Below are positions 40,083-53,460 of a stretch of 64,000 nt of DNA, one piece after another. How positions within the stretch are numbered: position 1 is the first letter of the stretch; every line of letters begins with the position of its first letter. Both the position numbers and the translations under genes were made by a program. Source of the stretch: Effrenium voratum (taxonomy: Eukaryota; Sar; Dinophyceae; Suessiales; Symbiodiniaceae); contig CAUJNA010003813.1 in the NCBI GenBank assembly GCA_963377175.1, positions 28,501 to 92,500 on the forward strand, in the 5' to 3' direction. Below the pieces are notes generated by a model, which ran no database searches, had not been told where the DNA came from, and worked only from the letters and a program-made list of their open reading frames with translations.

Positions 40083-40421
40083 TTGGGCAAGGGTGGGCCC
40101 TTGACAAAGCCATTCATGAAGTGGTCCACATTCGAGCTTCGCTTTCTACCTTGCTCCAACCCCGACCTGCAATCCCTTACCCTCCTCCAACACAAGCAGG
40201 GCTGCACAGACAAAGAATGCAAGTTCCTTCACGTTTGCTGTGTTCAGGATATTTCCACGGGCATTGCGGGGGCAAGCGCTCTGCTGGCTCGCACAAGCAG
40301 ACACTGCATTGACACCCCCCCCGGCCCTGGGGTGGGTGTGGCGAAGCCCAGGCTGGGGAGAGGGTTTTGCCTTCGCCCGCATTGCCGCTCAGGTCTTCAG
40401 GGGATCCCATACATCCTTTAG
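40083..40421 (+). pseudogene. Zinc-knuckle-type fragment of a mobile element
   Basis: The frame has CSNPDLQSLTLLQHKQGC then TDKECKFLHVCCV, a C-x4-C-x3-H-x1-C pattern like the RNA/DNA-binding zinc motif found in the Gag-like parts of dinoflagellate retroelements. The rest of the frame (after about residue 60) is unrecognised. Confidence 0.35.
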
Positions 40422-40760
40422 ATGGGGCTATTGCGGAGGAGCGCCAGGAGGACACGCAGCCTCCGCTTTCAGCTTCAGATGCCACACCAGCGCAGAAGCT
40501 TCTATTCCTGCTTCGCCAGATGCGGTGCCGGTAAAGGCGCAAAAGTTTTGGTGGTGGATGTGCTAGCTGAGGAGGGCATTGATTTACACTGCAACCGCTC
40601 CTATGAACTCTTGCTTCGCCCATCTTTTTCTGGCAAGGTTCGATTTGGAGCTGCAGGACCACCCTGCCATGTTTACTCACGCCTCAGGTTACGGCCGGGA
40701 GGTCCGCCGGCCCTCCGAATTCCTTCGCATTTGAATGGGGTTCCAGGGTTAAACTTTTGA
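40422..40760 (+). pseudogene. Cytosine-methyltransferase-like fragment with PPC motif
   Basis: The frame has VLVVDVLAEEGIDLHCN (an acidic motif II-like strand), SYELLLRPSFSGKVRFG, then AAGPPCHVYSRLRLRPGGP and LRIPSHLNGVPGL. GPPC followed by YSRLRL corresponds to the motif IV PC loop of C5 methyltransferase-like proteins encoded by dinoflagellate mobile elements. Motif I is only loosely visible and the C-terminal motifs are absent, so it is a fragment. It is distinct in sequence from the methyltransferase of the LINE at 23.3-24.5 kb. Confidence 0.4.
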
Positions 40761-41365
40761 CCAGTCACGTGTAGACGACAGCAGAGCCTTGTTGGAAAGA
40801 TGGTTCAATCATTTTTGCTTCGCTCCTCGGCTGATTTGGTTGACATTGCCGCATGCTCCGTGGGCATGTCGGTCCATAAATCCTGGTTATTCGCAACTTT
40901 TTTTCCACCTTTGATTCGCTTGGCGGCTACCGCGATCCCCAGTGAGTTTGCCCAATACATCCGCCCTTGCGAGGTGACCCAGTCCTGAAATACATTACGC
41001 ATATGGCTCACTTCAGAGGGGCTGAAGGGTGAAGCATCCATGCCAGCATCAACCAAACGCCGAACTCGTGAAGGCAGTTTGCGGTCCAAAACGTATTGGA
41101 AAAGGTTGCGCCGAAATGATTGAAGAATATAAATGGCCGTCTGCTGGCTAAGGAAACCACCAGACGCGTCGTGCCCTGCCACGTTAAGATGCTCCGTTCG
41201 GTCGTGATGGTCGCTCTCTGGCCATCCCTCATTGCGGGGGTTCCCACTAGTTTTGATGCTGACATTCCGGCATCCCACGTATTTGCACCCAAGGACGACT
41301 CACCGGTTTCTGATGACCTTAGCATTTGTCAGAAAAAACTGGGCCGGTGCTGAAGGTCACTCTCC

Positions 41366-41623
41366 CCCGGCTCCTTGCTATATGTGCTATATGTGCTATA
41401 TGGGTCTCACAAGGCAACCCACAGAGCTGTATACTATACACATAGCGTCTCAACATGTACCAAATATGCATTGTGTAGCACATATAGTGTATTTAACGCG
41501 CGTCTGGATAGCATATAGTACATATAGGACATATAGCAAGGAGCCCGGAGAGTGTGGGGGTTCAGCGGGTTGGCGTGTAAGAGCCATATAGCACATATAG
41601 CACATATAGCAAGGAGCCGGGGG
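41366..41623. mobile_element. Small MITE-like element with TATATG-rich inverted ends
   Basis: The left end (41366-41404) reads CCCCCGGCTCCTTGCTATA, then TGTGCTATATGTGCTATATG. The right end (about 41582-41622) is its reverse complement, ending GGAGCCGGGGGA. An inner partial copy (AGCAAGGAGCCCGGAG) lies at 41536-41551. No coding capacity. Confidence 0.65.
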
Positions 41624-43560
41624 ACTGCAGTTGCTGCCTTGTTTTTCCCTAACGTTGGCATTCCGCTTGGATTTGCAATCTTGATTTTTTCGGTTCTCTG
41701 GGCGGCCCTGACGGTCTGTGCTGTCTTGCCAGCGGCCCCATTACGCCAGCCCATGCGCCCTATCCCTCCTTGGTTTCTTCGTTCTTCTTTAATGATTTTC
41801 CAGGCCATTGTCAAGATTGAGAAGAAAGCGACTGGTTTCTGTGAATATTGATAAGACTGCTCTTGTTAAGCCGGACAGGCGCCCAGAAATATCTGGTGAT
41901 AGACGGCTCCTCCGTTCCGGAACGTCAATCTCCGTCCTGGGCTTTGGACATGGCTCCAAAGCCAGTGTGTTCCCTTGCTTCCAAGGCAACACAGTATTAT
42001 TTTGCGTAGGTGCACCGCGTGCCCTAGAAGCAGTGCACTTTCCACAAACCCGGTTAAAAAGGAATGCGCGTTTTTCTTGCTTCGTGGGTTCTTTTTTGGA
42101 GCAAACGTTGTAGTCACCATGATGGCATTTCACAAACGATGCTTCTATAGCTTGTGGTCTCACGACCGTCGTTGTTTTGCGTTTGGTTTCGCACAGAGTT
42201 GCGGTCGTTGGCGTGTGAACCCACATGCAATGGCAAGCTACGCGTGGTGCCACCACACTTTGCGATCCACCCTGCAGGTTGCGTCTTGTGGCCGGATTGC
42301 TGCCAAACACCTTTGTGTTTTCTGAGCCTTCCCAAAAGCCCGACAAGAGGAAACACAGCTTTCGCATTCATTATGTCAGTGCAGCACGAGTCGTTTCAAC
42401 AACTATGGCCAAATGACATGGCCAAGAAGGAATTTCAAGTCCAGACGATTGACATTCTGTTTTCCGCAAGGCAGCGGTTGACAACCCGTTGGCATGGTGC
42501 ATGTCAAAGCACGCACAATGTTTCAAACAACAAAGCAACATGACACCAGGCTTGATTTGGAGCTGTGGCAAGACGTGCACCTGGCCAGCAGCCCTCGGTT
42601 TCAAGTGCCGTTCACAACTGCATTTGAAAGGAACACGTGTGGACATTTGGTGGGGACAAGGCAATGCGGGATTGCCATGAAGTGTGAATCAACATGGGCA
42701 CATATAAATCGGCAGCGCGCATGTTGGCTGCCGGTTTCGTATCGGCATATTGACATTTGATATATATATATATATATATAAAGTATAAACTTGCCAAGTT
42801 TTCGGCATTCTGTTTTCAAGTCAGGTTTTCGTGTCGGTTGGTCTGCATTTTGAGTTCAGTCCACATTTTGTATTTGTTGTTGGGATGGCGTTGCATGCCG
42901 TCTGGTTGCTTGGCGAGAGGCGAATTGGTGATGACATACTTTGCTGAAGTAGCGTTTGATTGAACACCCACGCACACACACACACACAGACACACACACA
43001 CACACACACACACGCAGAAGCGGACACGTTGTCAGACACACAAGCCATGATTGCGTTGCTGTAAAATTATTGCACAGGCAAGGGACATTTTTGCAACTCT
43101 TGAAACACATTTGGATGGCCTTCTTTGATTCATTGGTTGTTCATGCCAAAGCAATTGACGGTGAATCCATGTGCGTGCTTGTGGCTTCCTTTTACTGAAT
43201 ACAGGCTTAACCTGTCTCACCCGAGCCTTCGTTTGCATCAAATTGTCACAACTTCAATATGCCTAGCTTGTGTATTCCGCACCCATTGCAGCAATCTCCT
43301 GCACAAACACTTCACCACACCATTTGGGCACTGGAACCACACCACCCTACCACCTTACCACCCTACCACCCTATCACCATTACCACCTTACCACTTCACG
43401 CCTCACCACCTCACTGCCTCAGTTGTGAAACAAGATCAACCCTTTGCCTTTTACGCACTGTTGGGCACGACCTGATTGTGCTGGTCATCATGGCGGCTCC
43501 TGATAGCCTCCAGCCTAGCTCGTGACGCGGAGCTTGTAGCATTGTAGCGTTTGCATATTT
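41624..43560. other. Intergenic stretch with microsatellites
   Basis: No supported gene. It contains a TA run at 42761-42781, a CA/CACACA run at 42966-43013, and an ACCACCCTACC-type run at 43340-43400. It lies upstream of CFAP58 and may hold its promoter; no core motif is recognised. Confidence 0.5.
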
Positions 43561-43570
43561 GTCCCATGCA

Positions 43571-46500
43571 GGCGGCTCTGCTATGGAGGCCCTACAAAAA
43601 GATTACCAGGACAAGAGATATTGCGATTGACATTTGCAGTGCCTTGCCTCCACAAACATGATGTTGCTTTCTTCCCAGGATACAGTCATTGAACTGACTG
43701 GCAAGAAGAAAGAGATCGTCGAGCCCAAGACGTAGTTTCAACTGGTTCATGTTCAGAGTTCCACAATTGCTATGGCACGAGAATAAATACGTATTCATGC
43801 CTTTGGGTGCTGAGTCCGTTTCGACTTGAATATGAGAAGCTGTACAAGGCCTTTGCCGCAGACATGCCGTCAAATGTAAGAAACCAAATACATGTCACGA
43901 TGCTTGTCAGGCTTTGATGCGTTCCCATGAAGCTGAAAAGCCGGGAGCTCAGGGGCAAGACGCCGAATGTTCTGGGGCGGGACTCCAAGAACTGCTTTTA
44001 AGGCGCCTGACCAAAAAGATCAGGGACCTAAACTCCGAGATTAGCACCAGCGCTGGTGACTAAGAATAGTCGCATGCTGCTTTCAGCGAACTGTAGACTT
44101 TGCAGAGTGAGGCGCAGAATGTTCAGACAGCATTGAAAACTGCTGCAGAAGATCAGCAGCAAATCGCAACTCTGCGGCAGGTGCCTTAGAACTGGGCGGA
44201 TTTGCAGAATTATTTGATGATGACCCGGGTGGTGATGATGATGATGCTGATGATGAGCAGGAGGAGGACGATGATGCTGAGGATGCTTGAGGAGGAGGAG
44301 GACGATGATGCTGAGGATGGTTGAGGATGATGCGGATAAGGACGATGAGGACGAAGACGACGACGATGATAAGGATGATGATGTTTTGATCATGATGATG
44401 ATGGGTTGGTAGGGGATCATGATCAGGATGAGGAAGGAAAGTCATAAAGACAAGTGACATTGCAGTAGAAGTCAAGGAGCATGTTTGGTGCATTTCTTGG
44501 AGCATGGTCTAGGCAAGAAATTGATGCAAAGCAGAAGCTGATGGAAGAGACCACTAGGAAAGAGGAGCAGGCTGATGCGAGTCAGACAAACACTTGCAGG
44601 CGGTACTTTACGGAAGCTTGTTGCTTCTTGAACCAGGATCGCAGATGACATTCCTTTTCTAAATCTGGGCACGAGATGCTAAAGCAGTGCTTCTAGCGTC
44701 ATTTATTGCGCGCTTGCCAGGCAAAAGAAACCATCAGCAAGAGAAAGGCTGAAATTGAGGATCTTGTGGGCAGGCTCGAAGCATGGTTGACGAATGCTAG
44801 CAATGCAGGATGTTTCACTGAGAAATCAGTGGGCAGGGTGGAGGTTGTAGTACCTGGTAGGACGTTTGCTCGAAATGCACGCAAGCGTGTGCACGGCAGG
44901 ATAGAGCAAGGTGCAGGGATGTCGGAAGAGCAGGAATTCCAGCATGACACTCAGATGTCGGCACATGAGATGTCATCGGTCAGGAATTGTTTGGAGTCGG
45001 CATTTGCAACTTTCCTGACTTTGCTAGCAGGCTTGTGCTAGGAGGCTTGTGCACGTAAGCAGCGCCCGGCCAACAATTTCAACTATGTGATACGTTCAGG
45101 TTGAACCAGCTCATTGGCCAGAAGGCTTGTAGTGTTTGCAGTTGTGTTGCAATCCAGACATGAAGGCATTTACCTGCAGGAACAGCTCGAGAAGGATTGC
45201 GACCTTCTCAAACAGAACACAGAGATGCTCCAGAGGCTTTTGCTATTGCTTTGTCACTTGAGACTCACGGAGAGAACGAGATGCAGCTCAAGACTGCTGG
45301 AGGATAACGCAAGGCCGTCTGGAGGAAGTTCAGCGATTGGAGAAGGATCTGGCAGATGCAGAGGCAAACCGGAGTCTCTTTGGTCGATGCAAGATGATGT
45401 CAAGTGACTGGATTGATGTTTGGCATCGGCACTAGGCTCAAATCCTGCTGATGAAAGAGAAGATCGCTGAAAAGCGTGGAGAGGACGGCTGGTGTTGGAT
45501 GAAGCTGGATTTCAGTAGCAACAGATGATGGCATGACATGCAAATTGTGAACAAACAACAGCGCACCTCGTGCCTGCCGTGCCCAGGTTGAAGTGGCAAA
45601 GAGGCAGAAGGAAGAACTTGAGCAGAAGATGAAGGACGATCATCTGCAGTTTATCACGACAGTCATGTATTATCATTTGACATGACACAGCTGTACCTAT
45701 TTCTCATGAAGTATTTTTTTGCCAGCGCTGCAGGATTTGCGAGAAGAGAACGACCAGAAGCAGGAGGAACTTGCTGCAGCCAGAAGGCACGGTAGCCCAG
45801 CGCGCTTGTCATGACAGTAGATGCTTTGCGCCAGGAACATTGCACAAGAGCAGGCGGAATTGCGCAAGATCCAGCAGGTGCACTGAGTTACCAAAATGAT
45901 TACATGCCACATCTAGAAGAAGTGCCGTGTTTGCAAAAGCACACGGAAGCATCATTTTTCCTTCGTGCGAGGCTGTCGCAGATACTGACAAAGAAGAAGA
46001 GCGCCTTGAGAGGTCCGGGTGCACGGTACAGTCGGCTGAACATGTTTGCCTGAGGAGGGTTCTGTGGATGGCGTGCAAATGTGCCTCATGCTGTTGGGGG
46101 TATCACCAGAGCTTATTTAATGCCATTTGTGAAAGCCCAGTCCTGGGAGTTTGCAGCACAGTCACCACTTAGATTCAGCAGGTCATATCGATACGGCCAG
46201 TCCTCCTAGTCATTTGTTGTTACTTTCGTTTGATTGCGAAGTGCTTTGTGAGGCGAGTTCATCAGAGAATGGACGAGAAGCGAAAGTTAGAAGAGAAGTT
46301 GGATCAGGCTGGGCAATCAGGTGAAAAGCAGGCTATCGTTGGTGGCTTTTGGGAGCCTCTCCAATTCTTGTATGCCCTTGCTGGTCATCTCTGCGTTAGA
46401 CGTCAGGAGATTGCGAAGAATCACAAGTACGCACAGGAGAACAAGCGCGGGGCAAACGATGTCCGTCCGCCCAACATGTTGCTGCAACTTGCAATCATAG

Positions 46501-48441
46501 CTGTACTTAGTGTGAAGTGTGCACAGGAGAGCCAAGATAAAGAACACTTGCTGAAGAACCGGAAGTCCGCCCTGTTCTATGAGTTCTGTTTGCATTGCGC
46601 CCAGGCCTTCACCAAACTGCGGTTTGCATTCACAGGGATGAGCTTCAGCGCCATCGGCGTGAGAAGGACCAGGTCATCAAGCTGCACGAGGCGCTCACTC
46701 TTCAACATGTCTCGCATGGCTATGGCACCATTCTGGGGTAGGTGCACCACTCATTTTAGTCCATTTTAGTGGGGATTGGGATGTTCACTGGGGGTGCGGG
46801 CTTTTGACCCATGGCCACATGTTTCACACTCTCATTGCGGGCTGAGGCGCTCAAAAAGAAGGACAAGCAAGCTGAGGATGAAAGGCAGTCAGCCGAAGGT
46901 CCAATTCTCAGCTTTCACCTGGAGCTGTTTGGGGCTTGTGTCTAGGCAAGCGCAATGAACTCAAGAGCGACGTCAAGTCCGGACAGGCCTGCTAGTGGTT
47001 GCATGTTAACCACCCATTTGTTTTTTTGCCTCCCTTCTGCCTGCTTTTGCCTTTGCCTTTGCCTTGCCTTCCTGTGCTGCTTGTTGGCTTGCCTTTGATC
47101 GCTTCTCAGCTGTCTGGCAAGCTGCTTTCTCAACTTCCTGAAATTGAGGAGACAGCAGAGCATCTCAAGCATGACGCCGACATTGACAGGAAGAAGATCG
47201 AGGTCGGCGAACAGCGTTTTGAAAAGCAGACATGTGTTCAAAGTGGGGTCAGGCCACATGCAGAATGCACCGTTACCGAATCGGGAGGACTTGCTGCGTG
47301 AGCGCGACATTCTCAATAAGAACGTGGTGAAAGCAGACGAACGTACCAAGAAACAAATTGATATGGTCAAACGACAGGCCGGTGTGATTCTGCGTGATGG
47401 CTTTTGTTTTGCTTGGAGTAGCATGCTTTGCACGCGTCAGGAAACGCAGGCCATGAACATGCAGAAAGACATAACAAGATGGAAGCAGGACCTGAGTACA
47501 TGGGCTGGGAATGCAAACCAGATGTTGGGCTTTTCATACCTCAACCCTGTCCATCACTTGGATAGGATGCACATGATTTTCAAAAGCGCATCATGGAGCT
47601 CGAAAAGCAGCGAGAGAAGTACGGGATTGAGCTCTCACAGGCACGTGCAAAGCTGATAAAAGCCGAAAAGAGCGCTGGGTTCGAGTGCAACAGGAGCATA
47701 GTTCGGATGCTCACGCTAAGGCCAATGCAAAATACTTCGCGTGCAAGGAAGAGCTCAAGAATCGCCTGGACCATAGTCTTGAGTTTAGTGTCAGGTGAAG
47801 TGGCTCAGTGGCAACAGGCACAGGACATGTCCGCATACACACACGCGCACCCACCCACACACACACAGAAACTCCCGAGGGAGAGAGCTAATCTTCGAGT
47901 TGGGTCGGGTTCAGCTTGGTAGATTTCGAGTACAAGGCTGAGCTGGCAAAAGTATAGCTTCTCTCTAATGCGACGACGCTAGTTCAGAACAAAAGCACTT
48001 ACAGCAAGACAACCAGAGGGCCAAAAAGACTTTGCATGACTGCTGCAGGTACACCAGGCTGATCAGGCCTTGCTTGCGCTCCAGTGATGCAGCTTCGTTG
48101 GGCAAGGTTCATCACTGGAGACCTTGCCCCCCTGCTGCGGTGAAACTGTTGGTCTCTGGGTTGATCAGAGATTCCGTGCACACACACACGCACATGTATG
48201 GGCACAAGTACAGGCACGTGCACACGCACGCGCTCATGCACACGCACATGCGCACGCGCGCTGTTATAATTGCATATGCTTATACCCTCCTCACACACAC
48301 ACATATGCTCACGCATACATATATCACATTTGTATGTATAACTATGTACATATGAATTTTGCATACTGATAGATTATGTTTTTTCATTAGGTTGTGTTAC
48401 ATATTATTAATTTATTGTTCTATATTATCATTGTTGTTGCT

Positions 48442-48528
<87 letters not shown>

Positions 48529-48682
48529 ATCGTCATCGTCATCATCATCATCATCATCATCACCCTCCCCCTCCTCGCCATCATGATCATCATCACTGTA
48601 CATATATATATATATATATGTATATGGTCACACCCGCCCATGAACGTTCATGCGCTGGGGGGGGGGGTGAGCAAAGAGATAT

Positions 48683-48717
<35 letters not shown>

Positions 48718-51700
48718 GCACTTACGCACACGCGCACACACACACACACAATTACAGGCACTCCTTTCCAAGTGGCTGACAACACATGCGAAGTACGGCT
48801 TGCAGTTTGCGCGCACGTGTTCTGGGTCCGAGTGGTGACGTTTGTGAAGGCATGATGGCGTGCTGCAAAGGAAGACGTTTGCTGAATGACCACCATGGAT
48901 GGTGTGCGCACATGGTCAAAGGTCATTGGGTTCCTGCACCGAGGCGGGGCCACCTTGACGGAACTCAAGAAGCAGATAGCAAACGTAGAGGCACTGGCGC
49001 CTCAGTGCTTTAGGCACCTTGACGTGTTTGATCACAGGCAAAGCTGAACCAGCAAAAGAACCTCTACGACAATGTTTGCATGGATAGGCGGACATGCTTG
49101 CTAGTGACAGTGGCTAGCAGCGTGTTGCACTGGGCAGCGTGCAGGAACATGCAAGCAAAGAGCCTGGTAGAATCAAATGAAGAGATTGCAGCACCTTGGA
49201 TCGCAGCCAGAACTTTTGCAATGTGTTTGTAAAACCAAGCATGAACCAGGTAGGCTGCAGCGGCCATCAACAAGACATGTGTTCATAACCAGTCTCTGGT
49301 TTTTGTAGCGGCCTATTGAATGCGCCAATGAAATTCACCTGGGGCTCAAGACATCAAGTCGTGTTGGTTGCAAAGCCGTGGGACAGCATCTAAGAGTGCA
49401 CCACAGTTTTGGCACAAGCAGTACACATACTTTCGGAAGCTTGTGGAAGTTTGTTTGGGGCTCCTCTGCAGGTCCTCACATTGCTTGTTTGGCCATCAGC
49501 CGCCCCAACATTTGGCATAGTGCCTTCATGGTTGCATTCTTAGCGTTGTGTGTAGGCGACCCATATATGTCTTCAGCCCCATCTTGCTAACTGTCAGGAA
49601 ATGAACCGGAAGTTCAGGATAATGTCTTGCCGACAGGTATTGTGTATGTTTTTTACACTTTGTAGGGGTGCTGGTACGGGTTGATCATGTTCGCGCAGTT
49701 GCCAGATCCCATCAGACCACCGCGCTCAAGGAGGAGCTTCGCGAAAAGGCCCGGACAAAGTGAAAGAATCAAGATGCATGCTTTCTCCTGTAAGGATTCG
49801 TACTAAACTCCGCCATGTCGTAATATGCTGCATTTCTTTCAGCCTGCACTTGTTGGCGAGCGCTGAATAAAGTCATACTCCCTGATCTTCTGCCTGAGGA
49901 CAGCAGGTTGGTCCGAGGCCACTTCGATCACAAGGAGGCCTGCCATTTTAACACGGAATGCATCGTGAGCGGTCACGAATCCCAGTGCTGTTCCTATCAG
50001 CGGAGTCATCCTCATTCTTTTGATACTTTTCGCTCAAACTGTCCGGCGGCCTGGTTGGCACGTAGCTTCTTTTAGGCAGAAGCTGGCTTGTCAAATTGCG
50101 CGCGGCCAGCTACTGAAGCACAACGACAAGCTGAAAGATGCCAAGGAGCGGGCGCAAAGAAGGCGCCGCGGCTCGCACGTTGCAGAGATTTCGGGTTCTG
50201 AAGCACAGCTTCGTAGGCCGTGTGTCCAGTGTATTGATGTCTTTCAGTCGAGGGCTTTCAATATACCAGCAATGGCTCTGCCAATCAGTGCCTAATCTCA
50301 AGTTAAGTATTGGGAGGATTGCTTCATCAAGGTCTACACTGATATCGTTTGATGCAGCGCCTTTGCTTTGTCTATAGGTTTCTCCACTAGCGTGCAAGTT
50401 GTGGCCCGTCAGTTTGAATTTGCCTTCATAGGTAGCTCAGAAACTGAAGGAGCTTGGCCTTGGCAACAACAGGAATAACCGATGCTAAGACTCTGTGAGG
50501 CGGATTGATTGTGCGTGGGTGCTGCAAAGCGCAAGGGACTGAAACGGCATGTTTGCATTTTGCGCTCGCCAGCGAGGTTACAACAACCAAGAGCTCCTCT
50601 TTCTTATTGCTTGCAACACTGACCGGTATCACAATTTGACAACGCATCTCAGTGCAGCGGGCTGCAAAGCTTCATTGGGTTGGTTGAGCAGCTGCCGTGC
50701 GATGACAAATTATTTTCCCAAGACGCTACTTGTGGCTCTTCTTACTTTACTAATACGAACAACAGCTATATCATCGTGGTTTGATAAATGACAGAACTTG
50801 TTGGCAATCCGAAGTTGCGCCTCATTCACACAGACATCCTGAAAGAGAAAGTCGGCTCTTTTCTGCCAGGACAAATAGAGTAATATGTGCCGCATGCATT
50901 TGTCTGATCGCAAGAGCATTTGTGCAGGCTCAAAAGTCTGAACAACATCGTGGAAACCCAGTGCATGCCTCAGGTGTGCATGTGTGCAAGTACGGCCCAA
51001 TCTGCCAAGGCCAAAGTCACTTGGGAAGTTGTCAGTCTGGTTCACTTAGGAGAGCCCAGCTCAAGAAGCTGGAAAGCACCATTCAGGAAGCTGAGCAAGA
51101 ACGGCAAGCGCAGCTCAAGGCACGGAGCTCACCGAAAGCAACGCAACGGTGTCATGGTCGAGGAGCTCGAGGGAGTTGTGGGCGAGCGTGACATTCTTGG
51201 TGCACAGCTCATTCGGCGGAATGAGGCCAGGGGACGTCTTTTCCGTGACGAGATGTAAACTCTGGCACCGCAAAGCACAGCAGTCGCTGCGAGGAGCTTG
51301 CGCTTCTCTACGAGAAAATCAAGATCCAACAGAGCACGTTGCAGAAGGGCGAAATACAGTGACCTAGAGGGAGCGGCTGTTGTGTTTGACATTTGCTTCT
51401 GTAGAAGTGCCCGAGGGCTGATTAATATATATATATATATAAATGATATAGTGGCTGAAGACCATGGTGCAAAGTGTGATGCGCAGGTATGAGGAAAGAT
51501 TGAAGGAAGTTGGCAAGCTTCGGGCACAGATTCGTGCTTGCAAGGCAGGTACAAGCATGCTTGACATGATGTTGAATTGTGACAATGCAAAGCGCTTGTT
51601 CAGATTCAGGCTGAATTCTGCGAATTGTGACATGTGGGAAGCGTGGTTCATGCTTGATGCTAGCCAACTGAGCCACAATCAAAACCTAGATAGATGAAGG

Positions 51701-53460
51701 TTAGTAAGGGGCAGTCCCAGCCAGAAATAGTTGCGGCCGCCTTCTTAATTGTTTACCTGGCTCTGGGTAGACCATTTTGATACCCGGTTTTGATTGTGAC
51801 TCAACTGTGTTTTATTTTCTTGAATGACAGGCTGAAGTGTCGCAAGCCAAGCTCCAGGCCTTGCCGTTCAGATCGGGCCACTGCAGCCAGAAATGTTGGA
51901 GAAGCAGTTAAAACGCCACCGGGGCATGCTCTTGGCGCCCAGCAACACATTTGTCCGTCTGGCATTCAGGTAACGAATGTGGAAGGCCTGAAGCAGGAAA
52001 TTCACTTCCTGAACAAGACTCTTCTGAGAGAGGACGCTGCCGCTGTCACTCATGCCAGGCATCGCTCTGCGGTCACTCATGCGTCCACCAGAACAAGCGA
52101 ATTAGATCGGCAGGAGACAAAGGCCAAGGCATTGCAGGAAGAGCTGGAGAACCCCATGAACGTGCATCGCTGGAGAGAATTGGAGGCCTGGCTAGACCAG
52201 AATGCCTTGCGAAGGCAAGAACTCCAGTGATGAAAGAGCCTTCTTGACGTTCTTCTGGTGGCAGTGTGGGCTGGAGCTGCAAGTTTCCCTGGCCAGTCCT
52301 CTGATCCTGCTACCTACCAGATGATTCAGAAGGCCGGGTGTGCAAGCGTTGTCCAGCCGCGCTGCCCCGCTTCTGTTCGCTGCATTGTACAATGCTGAGC
52401 CAGTTGTCTTTGCAGGTCAAGTCCTTGCAGAAGCTTCTGATTGCGAAGACTGAGGAGGCCACCTTGCCTCGTGGCTTGCCAAGTCCAGTTGATGCACATG
52501 ACGCAACAGGTCGTCGAGAAGGACGCCCTCATTCAGGAAAAAGAGAAGCTGTATGTTCAGCTCAAGAACATCATTGCAAGGCTTGTGTCGACGCTCATTT
52601 GGTTGCCTGAGCACATGGGTTTGGATTCTTTCGAAGTATCTGACGCATTGTTTCTCGCTGCTGAGTTACCCTTCTACCAGTTTTGTATAAGCTTCAGGCA
52701 GCCTGGGCCGGAGGTCGCAGAGCAGCTTGCCTGGTGCGCCCCATGCATCGCCTTGCATGGCAACTTGAGTGCCCTACCCTCTCAGCGAACGACAACGTGC
52801 TATGCCAGCTTTCCAAAGCAGGTCAAAGGACTGCAATCCAATAGGCACCTCCTTCCAAGGGGAGGACGGAGGACAATCCAAGCTGGCAAGTGGATCGAAC
52901 CGGTCACAGATGCGATAGCACACACCGACGCGGATGACAAAACAATCGATGGCAATTCCAATAACAAGTGATGAGACGGTGCTTGCGTTTGGACACTCCT
53001 ACTCTGTGATTCACTGCCTGATGCTGAAAAGGCACTGGGCAAAGTTTCCATGCGCCGTGAGGTACAGTCAGAACTTGAAGGAAAAAACGGGCCACATGAA
53101 GCAGATGTCTGCTGAGCTGGAGATGTACCACAATCAGGCGGGGGCTTGGCTTAGTGTCCTTACCGTTTCTGCAACTGGAAGTTCTGAGCTTTGGTGGAAG
53201 GTCCAAGACCTCAAAGAGGAAATCGACCGCCACAACAAGGCGGGGCAGTTTGGCTTAGCCCGGAGTCAAGCTCTTTGCCTCTCGGTGTGTGCAGGACTTT
53301 CAAGGGACAAAGCAGGTGGATCGGCATTGTTTTCAGTTGCTCAGTTGTATCTTTTTGTGCAAGTAGACAAGCAGCCTGCAAGGCCTATTTCCAGATGCTG
53401 CGCAGCCAGCTCAAGAGCCAGTCCCAGAGTGCCTCGCAAGAGGCAGGTGCCGACGGAGCC
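43571..53460 (+). CDS. CFAP58: CFAP58 (cilia and flagella associated coiled-coil protein), multi-exon
   Basis: Axonemal coiled-coil protein needed for flagellum assembly. Short exons in the usual family order can be read by eye: AMEALQKDYQ (43583), RLEYEKLYKAF (43820), LLLRRLTKKIRDLNSEIST (43995), AKETISKRKAEIEDLVGRLE (44718), NREDLLRERDILNKNVVKAD (47280), ELEKQREKYGIELSQARAK (47596), KLNQQKNLYDNV (49042), LKKLESTIQEAEQERQAQLK (51062), EGVVGERDILGAQLIRRNE (51165), LALLYEKIKIQQSTLQKGE (51298), VTNVEGLKQEIHFLNKTLL (51973), ALQEELENPMNVHRWRELE (52130), SDPATYQMIQK (52300), QEKEKLYVQLKNIIAR (52535), QPGPEVAEQL (52700), GHMKQMSAELEMYHNQ (53090) and KVQDLKEEIDRHNK (53195). Animal CFAP58 has the same landmarks in the same order. 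Exons are about 50-120 bp. Many donors are GC (for example after IDMVKRQ and TYQMIQK). The span covers the gene, not a continuous reading frame. Confidence 0.82.
44223..44400. repeat. GAT/GAG microsatellite in a CFAP58 intron
   Basis: An irregular run of GAT, GAG and GAC triplets. Ser-rich or Asp-rich translations are artefacts. Confidence 0.85.
48186..48760. repeat. Microsatellite cluster in a CFAP58 intron
   Basis: CA/CG-rich run (48180-48300), ATC triplets (48441-48590), then TA runs (48600-48620 and 48683-48702), a G run (48658-48667) and a CACA run (48728-48750). No coding meaning. Confidence 0.85.

Noticed and set aside
48359..48686. Ser-, Ile-, Asp- and Met-rich ORFs
   Set aside because: Translations of the ATC triplet microsatellite in an intron.
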